DNA of 6,142 bases, from NCBI GenBank assembly GCA_028284565.1, contig JANQRM010000300.1:1-6142 (forward strand), read 5' to 3'. The DNA is from Anaerolineae bacterium (GTDB lineage Bacteria > Chloroflexota > Anaerolineae > Aggregatilineales > Phototrophicaceae). A program made the position numbers and the translations under genes. Under the pieces are notes generated by a model, which saw only the letters and a program-made list of their open reading frames with translations, made no database searches and had not been told where the DNA came from. Shown here one piece after another: positions 1 through 6,142 of the stretch (position 1 is the first letter of the stretch; each line of letters opens with the position of its first letter).

Positions 1-2019
1 TCGATGGCGACGTATCTTAAGGAGGAATTTCAGTTGTTGCCGGGCTTGGGATATCGGGTACGGACTTTGCATAGTTTGGCGAATGACATTGTGCGGGAAC
101 GTCCTGAGTTGGTCGGTCTGTCGAATGATTTTACGGTATTGGATGAACGAACAGCTGATGATTTGTTACAAGAAGCAGTTGAGACATGGACACGGGCGAA
201 TCCCTCTGCACCGGATGCTTATTTGAATGAAGAACATTTCGACAACGCCTATACACGGACGCATCATTGGACGAATTCCGTGAAAAGCATGGCAATGAGT
301 TTTATCAAGCAGGCAAAAGATAAGCAATTGTCTGTAGAAGGTGTGAAGCAACTGCTCAAACAATCGAAACAGTCCTTGCCTCTTGCAGAACTTTGCACAG
401 AGATTTATGAGCAGTATGAGCGTGGGTTGCGTTATCGCGGGGCAGTGGATTTTCAAGATTTGATTCGGCTGGCTTTGCGGGTTTTGGAGATTGATGGCGA
501 CTATTTGGCACGATTACGTGGGCGTTATCCCACTATTTTGGAGGATGAAGCACAGGATAGTAGTAAGTTGCAAGAAGATATTTTGCGTCTGCTCGTAAGT
601 GATTCGGGAAATTGGGTGCGAGTGGGCGATCCCAATCAAGCCATTTATGAGACCTTTACGACGGCAAGTCCGCATTATTTGCGAGAGTTCATTCAACACG
701 AGGCAGATGAATCCCGAACCTTGCCGAACAGTGGACGGAGTACAACGAGTATCATCAATTTAGCAAATCGACTGATTGAATGGTCATTGGAACATCCGAA
801 TGCTGACATCCGTGCGAAGCAACCGCTTACCCCACCATACATTGAGCCAACACCGGAAGGCGACCCGCAAGGCAATCCACCTGACCACCCAGATAAGGTG
901 GTGCTGTATGGCGAGAAGCTGTCCTCCCAAGATGAACGGGCTGAGATTTTGCGCTCCTTGCGTCGTTGGTTGCCAGATAATCCGACTAAGACCTGCGCGA
1001 TTTTGCTCCCGATTAATGCGAGTGGTGCGAAGATGGTACAAGCGTTGCGACAAGCCAACCTACCTTATGTCGAAAACTTGCGTTCAACAAGTGGGACACG
1101 GGCAATCGTCGGGAGTTTGGCGCGGGTGGTGGAGTATCTGACTGACCCGAAAGACAGCGGACGACTGGCTCTGGCATATCAAGTTTGGCGACGCGATGAA
1201 CGCGGAGATGAAGAAGCCGAAAGTAGTATAGAAAACATCGCCAAAGCCTTGCAGAAAATCAAGTCCGTCGAAGATTATTTGCATCCGCGTGTGACAGACT
1301 GGTTAGCTGAGAATGCGGGAGATGACGAGCAATTGATTGACCATCTTTCTGCCTTCCGTCGCGTGGTAAGGCGATGGCAGGGTGCGGCGGACTTGCCGAT
1401 TGACCAGTTGATATTGACTTTGAGTGGGGATTTGTTCCATTTGGATACAGAGATTGCCACGGCGTATAGTGTGGCGTTATATCTACGACGTTTTGCGGAG
1501 TTGCAACCGGAAGCACGTCTGCCTGAATTTACACATGAGTTGCAAGATATCGCCCAAGGGAAGCGGAATTTTAGTGGTGTGGGGGATGACGATGATGCCT
1601 TTGACCCAGACCAGCATAAAGGTAAGGTGACGGTCACGACGATGCACAAGGCGAAGGGGTTGGAATGGGACCGTGTGTATATCATGTCAGCGAATAATTA
1701 TGATTATCCCTCAGCTGACCCCTATGATGTTTTTATCGGCGAGAAGTGGTTTATCCGTGATGAATTGAATTTGGATGCAGAGGCGTTGGCACAATTAGAA
1801 TCGCTGGCAAATCAACAGCCTTATCGAGAGGGGTTGGCGACACAGGATGCACGGATTGAATATGCGTCAGAGCGATTGCGTTTGCTGTATGTGGGGATTA
1901 CACGGGCAAGGCAAGAGTTGGTGATTACGTGGAATACGGGTTCACGTGGGGAACAATTGGAGGCGCGTCCCGTGACGGCATTAAGGGATTGGTGGGAACA
2001 CCGGGAGGAGCCGAATTAG
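1..2019 (+). CDS. UvrD/Rep-family superfamily 1 ATP-dependent DNA helicase, 5' end missing
   Basis: This is a 3'->5' type SF1 helicase that would unwind DNA using ATP. The frame is open to the left edge (codon 1 is TCG), so the ATG at 4 is probably internal. Residues numbered from that Met show the HS element of motif Ib/Ic (TLHSL, 21-25), DFQDLI (149-154), motif II DEAQD (181-185, Walker B), motif III GDPNQAIY (208-215), motif IV around R245, motif V TTMHKAKGLEW (545-555) and motif VI LLYVGITRAR (627-636, including the arginine finger). Motifs Q and I (Walker A) and most of Ia are absent; by comparison with PcrA/UvrD about 55-65 residues lie upstream. An acidic run GDDDD (527-531) sits just before motif V. 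No nuclease domain is fused: the chain ends about 35 residues after motif VI, and the next gene supplies a nuclease. It could act as a RecB/AddA-like motor or as a UvrD/PcrA-like repair helicase; the family call is secure, the exact role is inferred. Confidence 0.93.
   Translation, partial: SMATYLKEEFQLLPGLGYRVRTLHSLANDIVRERPELVGLSNDFTVLDERTADDLLQEAVETWTRANPSAPDAYLNEEHFDNAYTRTHHWTNSVKSMAMSFIKQAKDKQLSVEGVKQLLKQSKQSLPLAELCTEIYEQYERGLRYRGAVDFQDLIRLALRVLEIDGDYLARLRGRYPTILEDEAQDSSKLQEDILRLLVSDSGNWVRVGDPNQAIYETFTTASPHYLREFIQHEADESRTLPNSGRSTTSIINLANRLIEWSLEHPNADIRAKQPLTPPYIEPTPEGDPQGNPPDHPDKVVLYGEKLSSQDERAEILRSLRRWLPDNPTKTCAILLPINASGAKMVQALRQANLPYVENLRSTSGTRAIVGSLARVVEYLTDPKDSGRLALAYQVWRRDERGDEEAESSIENIAKALQKIKSVEDYLHPRVTDWLAENAGDDEQLIDHLSAFRRVVRRWQGAADLPIDQLILTLSGDLFHLDTEIATAYSVALYLRRFAELQPEARLPEFTHELQDIAQGKRNFSGVGDDDDAFDPDQHKGKVTVTTMHKAKGLEWDRVYIMSANNYDYPSADPYDVFIGEKWFIRDELNLDAEALAQLESLANQQPYREGLATQDARIEYASERLRLLYVGITRARQELVITWNTGSRGEQLEARPVTALRDWWEHREEPN
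2003..2010 (+). promoter_or_regulatory. Shine-Dalgarno for the nuclease gene, inside the helicase end
   Basis: The purine run GGGAGGAG lies nine bases before the ATG at 2020, a good ribosome-binding distance. It sits within the last codons of the helicase gene. The helicase stop TAG (2017-2019) directly abuts the ATG, which suggests translational coupling and supports this start. Confidence 0.7.
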
Positions 2020-2844
2020 ATGGGACAGTTGCCAGAAGATTTTGTCTTTAGCCAGAGTCGCTTGCAGGATTATGTGGATTGTCCGCGTCGCTTTGACCTG
2101 CGCCATCTACAGCAATTGCGCTATCCTGCCCCAGAAGTGGACGATATGCTGGAATTTGAACATCGCATGACACAAGGAGAACGCTTTCATCATTTGGTAC
2201 ATCAGCATTTGATTGGCATTTCTGCGGACATATTGAGCAAGCGCATTCAGGATAATGAGGTTAAGAGCTGGTTCGATACGTATCTGCAAAATGGGTTAGA
2301 TGATGTGCCGACAACTCGCTACCCAGAACGGACGCTGACGGTTAGGCTGGGGGAATATGCGCTGTTGGCGAAGTTTGATTTGGTCGCTATTGGTGAGAAA
2401 GTCCTCATCATAGATTGGAAGACCTCGCGGAAGTTGCCGAAGCGTGAGTGGCTGGCAGATAAGTTGCAGACGATTGTGTATCGCTATGTGCTGGCGAAAG
2501 GTGGCACACATTTGAATGGTGGGAAGGCGATTGCACCGGAGCAGATCGAGATGCGTTATTGGTATGCCGATCATAATGGTGAGACGATTGCCTTTCTCTA
2601 TGACACAGCCCAGTTCAAGCAGGATGAAGTCTATCTGCTGGGGTTGGTGGATGAGATTGTTGAACGAACTGAGTTCCCGTTGACAGAGGATACACAGCAT
2701 TGTCAGTTTTGTACGTATCGCTCGCTGTGCAACCGTGGGAAAGAAGCGGGGAGTCTGATGGAGTGGAAGTTAGGTGATTACGATGAGGCGGATTTGGACG
2801 ACTTTGAGATTGACATTGACCAGATTGCGGAGCTTGAGTTTTAG
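2020..2844 (+). CDS. RecB/Cas4/AddB-like PD-(D/E)XK nuclease with iron-sulfur cysteines
   Basis: A 274-residue single-domain nuclease of the PD-(D/E)XK superfamily (PDDEXK_1 type), the fold found at the C-termini of RecB and AddB and in Cas4. The N-terminus has the typical SQSRLQDYVDCPRRF opening (11-25). A GxxxH element follows (G53, H57). The catalytic core is FD at 119-120, IIDWKT at 130-135 (D132, K134) and the Q-x3-Y helix (Q150, Y154). Four cysteines, C21 at the N-terminus and C228, C231 and C237 near the C-terminus, match the arrangement that holds a [4Fe-4S] cluster in AddB/Cas4 enzymes. The tail (247-274) is strongly acidic and ends in Phe. It begins immediately after the helicase stop and ends three bases before recJ, so it is probably co-expressed and may work with the helicase on DNA ends. 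All expected catalytic residues appear intact. Cas4 proper is unlikely because no cas gene or array is visible. Confidence 0.9.
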   Translation: MGQLPEDFVFSQSRLQDYVDCPRRFDLRHLQQLRYPAPEVDDMLEFEHRMTQGERFHHLVHQHLIGISADILSKRIQDNEVKSWFDTYLQNGLDDVPTTRYPERTLTVRLGEYALLAKFDLVAIGEKVLIIDWKTSRKLPKREWLADKLQTIVYRYVLAKGGTHLNGGKAIAPEQIEMRYWYADHNGETIAFLYDTAQFKQDEVYLLGLVDEIVERTEFPLTEDTQHCQFCTYRSLCNRGKEAGSLMEWKLGDYDEADLDDFEIDIDQIAELEF

Positions 2845-2847
2845 GGT

Positions 2848-5109
2848 ATGGCGAAGCAGTGGATTGACCCACAAGCGACGGATGTGCCAGATGATTTGCA
2901 GGGTGCTGTTAGTGGGCATCGGCTTGTAGCGGAGAGTCTGGTTCGGCGTGGAATCACAAAGCCTGAATCCGCATTGCGATTTTTGGATGCTGATTTGTAT
3001 CAACCGAGTTTGCCCGCTGAATTGCCGGATCTGGATAAGGCAGTGCATCGGCTGGAGAAAGCCGTCCGTGATGATGAGCCGATTCTGGTGTGGGGTGATT
3101 TTGATGTGGATGGGCAGACTTCGACGGCGTTGTTGGTGTCTGCATTGCGAGATTTGGGTGCAAAAGTGCAATATCACATCCCTAACCGCTTTCGTGAGGG
3201 GCATGGGATTCATCTGCCGACATTGAAGCCCTTACTGAATGATGTGGGGGTGCTACTGACCTGTGACACAGGGATAACCGCGCACAATGCGGTGGATTAT
3301 GCCCAGAGTGTAGGTGTGGATGTGGTGATTACCGACCATCATACCCTGCCTGATACATTGCCGAATGCCTATGCCTGTGTGAATCCGATGCGGTTAGATG
3401 AGGGGCATCCGTTGCGGGAGTTGCCGGGTGTGGGTACTGCGTACAAAGTGGTGGAGGCACTCTATGGAGAAAAATCGAGTGAGCATCTGCTGGATTTGGT
3501 GGCGATGGGAATTGTTGCGGATGTGATGGTGCAAGTGGATGATACGCGCTATCTGTTGCAACGAGGATTAGAGCTACTGCGGGAGAATCCACGTCCGGGC
3601 TTGCTGGCGATGATGACTCGTGCGGAGGTATTGCCTGCATTTCTGACGGAGATGGATATTGGGTTTTCGTTGGCTCCACGATTGAATGCGCTGGGACGGT
3701 TGGCTGATGCGAATCCAGCTGTGGAGTTGTTGACGAGTGATGATTCGGTTTTGTTAGCAGAGCGTATCAATGAACTGGAAGGCTTGAATCAACGGCGACG
3801 CTTTTTGACACGACAAGTTTATGAATCTGCCAAACAGCAAATTGAAGGGGATGATTCCCTGCTAAAGTATGCGGTGTTGGTTGTGACTGGTGAGGATTGG
3901 CATACAGGGGTCGTCGGGATTGTAGCAAGTCGTCTTGCAGAAGATTATCTGCGTCCGGTGATTGTGCTGTCAGAGATAAATGGTGTAGCAAGTGGCTCTG
4001 CACGTTCTATCGAAGGCGTGAATATTGTCGAGGCGATTCGGTCGCAGGCGAATCTGCTGAACTCCTTTGGTGGTCATAATATGGCAGCTGGCTTGAGCTT
4101 GTCTGCTGATAATGTATTCGCGTTTCGTCGGGGTATATCTAGCGTGGTGCGAGAGATGATTGGTGAGGTCGAGATTCAGCCGACTCTACAATTGGATGGC
4201 ATCCTTGGATTTGATGAAATTGATCTGAGTTTTGCAGAAGATATTTCACTGCTTGCACCATTTGGCAATGGGAATCCCCCACTCACTTTGGCGACCAAAA
4301 ATGTGAATGTGAAAAGCAGAAAGACGATGGGCAGTCGGGGCGACCATCTGAGTTTGCAATTGGAAGATGCGCAGGGCAATCAACAGCGTGTCGTGTGGTG
4401 GTTTGGGGATGTGAACGCGATACCGCAGGGTAATTTTGATATTGCCTATACTGTGCGGGAGAATGTCTTTCGAGGCAATCGTGATGTCATGGTAGAGTGG
4501 TTAGATGCGCGCCCGATTGGTGATTCTGCGATAGAAGTCTCGACGAAGCCCGCTTATGAGATTGTGGATTATCGTCGGCATGAACAGCCCAAAATGATGC
4601 TTGAGCAAGTGAAACGGGATAATCCTGATGCACTGATTTGGTCAGAAGGTGATCGAGAAATCGACGGTATGAATCGCTATCAACTTGAACCTGCGGAAAC
4701 GCTGATTGTGTGGACAGTTCCAGCAAGTGTGACGATGTGGCAAGCAGGCTTAAATGTGGTTCAACCACAAAGGATACTTTTATTTGGGAATGTCCCTGAT
4801 GCATCACCCAAAGCATTGATTGAAACGCTGGTTGGACTAGCAAAGTACGCCATCAATCATAAAGAAGGTATTTTCGTTCTGAATGAGTTCGCGACGTATA
4901 CTGGACAAACAGAACGCGCCATCCGAGCTGGGTTGGATTGGATACAGGCAAATACAGCGATGCGATTTTATCAGATAGATGATGAGGTGTATGAAGTTGA
5001 GATGGGCGAAAAGCCTAGCGAATCGACCACACCGCAACTCCTAAAGATGCTATTGGATGAAACATCCGCTTATCGTCGATTCTGGTTGCGACAAGATTTT
5101 AACGCTTAA
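2848..5109 (+). CDS. recJ: Single-stranded-DNA-specific exonuclease RecJ, long form
   Basis: RecJ degrades single-stranded DNA 5'->3' and acts in recombination, mismatch and base-excision repair. The DHH phosphoesterase core is complete: GDFDVDG (83-89), the NRFREGHG element (113-120), CDTG (139-142), TDHH (162-165), GIVAD (221-225) and RLNALGRL (278-285). The DHHA1 half follows, with HTGVVGIVASRLAE (352-365), SGSARS (382-387) and SFGGHNMAAG (406-415). An OB-fold-like DNA-binding region lies around 445-555. At 753 residues it is well above E. coli RecJ (577), because of a C-terminal extension of about 190 residues (560-753) of the kind seen in Bacillus and Deinococcus RecJ. Within it, about 678-718 reads like a winged-helix (inference). 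The ATG at 2848 gives a normal RecJ N-terminus. Only a weak GGAG (2829-2832, 15 bases upstream) is visible, so translation may rely on coupling to the nuclease gene. Confidence 0.96.
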   Translation: MAKQWIDPQATDVPDDLQGAVSGHRLVAESLVRRGITKPESALRFLDADLYQPSLPAELPDLDKAVHRLEKAVRDDEPILVWGDFDVDGQTSTALLVSALRDLGAKVQYHIPNRFREGHGIHLPTLKPLLNDVGVLLTCDTGITAHNAVDYAQSVGVDVVITDHHTLPDTLPNAYACVNPMRLDEGHPLRELPGVGTAYKVVEALYGEKSSEHLLDLVAMGIVADVMVQVDDTRYLLQRGLELLRENPRPGLLAMMTRAEVLPAFLTEMDIGFSLAPRLNALGRLADANPAVELLTSDDSVLLAERINELEGLNQRRRFLTRQVYESAKQQIEGDDSLLKYAVLVVTGEDWHTGVVGIVASRLAEDYLRPVIVLSEINGVASGSARSIEGVNIVEAIRSQANLLNSFGGHNMAAGLSLSADNVFAFRRGISSVVREMIGEVEIQPTLQLDGILGFDEIDLSFAEDISLLAPFGNGNPPLTLATKNVNVKSRKTMGSRGDHLSLQLEDAQGNQQRVVWWFGDVNAIPQGNFDIAYTVRENVFRGNRDVMVEWLDARPIGDSAIEVSTKPAYEIVDYRRHEQPKMMLEQVKRDNPDALIWSEGDREIDGMNRYQLEPAETLIVWTVPASVTMWQAGLNVVQPQRILLFGNVPDASPKALIETLVGLAKYAINHKEGIFVLNEFATYTGQTERAIRAGLDWIQANTAMRFYQIDDEVYEVEMGEKPSESTTPQLLKMLLDETSAYRRFWLRQDFNA

Positions 5110-5113
5110 CCAG
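5082..5113. repeat. Imperfect inverted repeat over the two convergent stop codons
   Basis: CTGGTTGCG (5082-5090) can pair with CGC (5103-5105) plus AACCAG (5108-5113). This gives nine base pairs with a two-base bulge (TT, 5106-5107) and a 12-base loop. It contains the recJ stop (5107-5109) and the stop of the opposing gene (5099-5101). No run of T follows on either strand, so it is not a classical intrinsic terminator. It may slow or end transcription in both directions, or may be chance. Confidence 0.35.
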
Positions 5114-6142
5114 CCAATCACTTGCTGAGATGGGATTGTGTTGACGAAATTGATGACGCATCCGCCCGAAAACATCGACACCCATTTGTAGCAAGACATG
5201 CGGAATATCTATGGGAATCCAATTTTCGACGATGGTTTCATCATCACAGCGATAAAAATCCATCACACGCATGTTGAGCTTCTTGTTCGTTGGTGGCATC
5301 CCCAGAAAATCGTTTCCAGTATGAGTCATTCGTAGATAGCCCCATCCCCCCGTCACTGCATAATAACCATCCCCAATGCGGATGAAATGACCTTGTGCGC
5401 TTCCGCCACGATCTGCAAATGCGACCAAAAAAGGAATCTGATGATAGTCTTCAAAACCCCGAAGACCGCGCGTTGTGCCAATGCCAGCTGGACCAAACCA
5501 CATGAAATTGGGATGCCAATGCTTGACCATTTCCATTTCATCGAGGACTTCACGAGTCGGGGGTTGCTGATTAAATCGCCCCAGTGCAGCATGCATCTTG
5601 AGGATACGTTCTATCGACTGCTTAGAAATAGCTTCATCTTGTGGAGATAAAATCACACCGTCATGGGTCATGGGTGGCAACCAGTGCATCTCTCGTCCAA
5701 GACTCGGCGCAATCAACCAGATTCCGACCTGTCGCATTAAATCGAGGAAATCAATGAAGACATAGCTGGTTGCAATTTTCCCGTCGCGGAGTTCGTGACC
5801 TTCTGCAAAGCGGACATTGACGACCCCACGCGATGCCGGAATACCCAACCAGTCGTGAGCGAAAGTGCCGACATAATGCCCCATACATCCTATCCAGTTG
5901 GTGTCTCGATAACGCCCACCCGCTACAATGTCATCCCGACGCTCGACATCAGGTATTGCTTGGCGGAGTGGTTCCCAAAGTTGCGTTCTGACAACCTCCA
6001 ATTCATTCAATTCATTAATGGGATGAGTGACATTGACCTCTGCATGACGTCTTCGATTGCCGTCGCCGTGGTCATTGCGCGAGCTAGCGTTTTGTCCTTG
6101 ACGCGAGAAAGAGTGTAACTCCCAGCTGAAATGATTTTGAAT
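5099..6142 (-). CDS. Two-domain SnoaL-like / NTF2-like protein (ester cyclase family), 5' end not resolved
   Basis: The protein resembles the SnoaL-like polyketide cyclase family, cone-shaped NTF2-fold proteins; many members have no known substrate and none can be named here. Two tandem domains are visible. Counting from the TTG at 6010, residues 54-97 and 235-278 align without gaps at an offset of 181. They share L-G-x-P, N and R positions (65/246, 67/248), an I-D pair (86-87/267-268) and Q-x-G (94,96/275,277). The second domain carries the subfamily-like segments FGPAGIGTTRGLRGFEDYHQ (172-191) and NMRVMDFYR (246-254). The frame stays open to the right edge (347 sense codons), with no ATG, GTG or TTG upstream of 6010. 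Upstream codons give EVNVTHPINELNEL, which fits the expected first-domain sequence, so the TTG is probably not the start. Further upstream this frame turns hydrophilic and an alternative frame looks better, so a frameshift is possible. It converges on recJ with an 11-base overlap; no repair role is suggested. Confidence 0.8.
   Translation of the reverse strand: MQNHFSWELHSFSRQGQNASSRNDHGDGNRRRHAEVNVTHPINELNELEVVRTQLWEPLRQAIPDVERRDDIVAGGRYRDTNWIGCMGHYVGTFAHDWLGIPASRGVVNVRFAEGHELRDGKIATSYVFIDFLDLMRQVGIWLIAPSLGREMHWLPPMTHDGVILSPQDEAISKQSIERILKMHAALGRFNQQPPTREVLDEMEMVKHWHPNFMWFGPAGIGTTRGLRGFEDYHQIPFLVAFADRGGSAQGHFIRIGDGYYAVTGGWGYLRMTHTGNDFLGMPPTNKKLNMRVMDFYRCDDETIVENWIPIDIPHVLLQMGVDVFGRMRHQFRQHNPISASDWLVKR

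Noticed and set aside
19..36. A strong AAGGAGG with a TTG eight bases downstream, in frame with the helicase, resembling a translation start.
   Set aside because: A start there, or at the ATG at 4, would lack the Walker A motif that every active member needs. The frame is open to the left edge and the sequence fits the end of motif Ia, so the match is best explained as coding for Lys-Glu-Glu.
693..1058. A minus-strand open frame of 121 codons inside the helicase gene.
   Set aside because: It lies fully opposite a helicase gene with clear motifs, has a low-complexity Ser/Gly-rich translation and no recognisable domain.
2020..2844. Cas4 of a CRISPR system.
   Set aside because: The cysteine and PD-(D/E)XK pattern is shared with AddB-type nucleases. 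There is no repeat array or other cas gene, and the neighbours are a repair helicase and recJ.
6008..6010. TTG as the true start of the SnoaL-like gene.
   Set aside because: No Shine-Dalgarno precedes it. The codons just upstream encode a THPINEL-type segment expected inside the first domain, and the frame has no stop before the window edge.
5795..6118. A plus-strand open frame of 107 codons opposite the SnoaL-like gene.
   Set aside because: Its translation shows no domain or plausible hydrophobic pattern, and it is antisense to the better supported minus-strand gene.
1..6142. A mobile element, defence island, RNA gene or CRISPR array.
   Set aside because: No transposase, integrase, terminal repeats, repeat-spacer units, tRNA-like or rRNA-like sequence was found. 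The genes are ordinary repair genes plus one NTF2-fold protein.

Overview
The window is bacterial and almost entirely protein-coding, with short gene junctions and roughly balanced base composition (near 50% G+C by eye). Three genes read left to right and one reads right to left, meeting the others tail to tail. No RNA gene, insertion sequence, CRISPR array or recognisable promoter is present, and no stretch over 300 bases lacks a gene. The order UvrD-type helicase, stand-alone PD-(D/E)XK nuclease, long-form RecJ recalls Chloroflexota (Anaerolineae-like) genomes. That lineage call is from memory of gene context and protein style, not from a search, and is tentative.

Bases 1-2844 encode a superfamily 1 helicase (its first ~55-65 residues, with the Walker A motif, lie left of the window) and a 274-residue RecB/Cas4/AddB-like nuclease with a four-cysteine iron-sulfur signature. 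The second ATG follows the first TAG with no base between. Bases 2848-5109 encode RecJ, the 5'-3' single-strand exonuclease, starting three bases after the nuclease stop. These spacings indicate one transcript whose promoter lies left of the window. Together the genes look like a DNA end-processing set: one motor, one iron-sulfur nuclease and one 5'-3' exonuclease, resembling the activities of AddAB/RecBCD but on separate polypeptides.

Bases 5099-6142, minus strand, encode a protein with two NTF2-like/SnoaL-like domains. It overlaps the recJ end by 11 bases, and an imperfect inverted repeat covers both stop codons. Its reading frame is open to the right edge and has no ATG, GTG or TTG upstream of a TTG at 6010. 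The upstream 130 bases also carry a second open minus-strand frame that looks more protein-like, so either the gene continues past the window or there is a frameshift near 6046-6075. This gene has no evident link to DNA repair.
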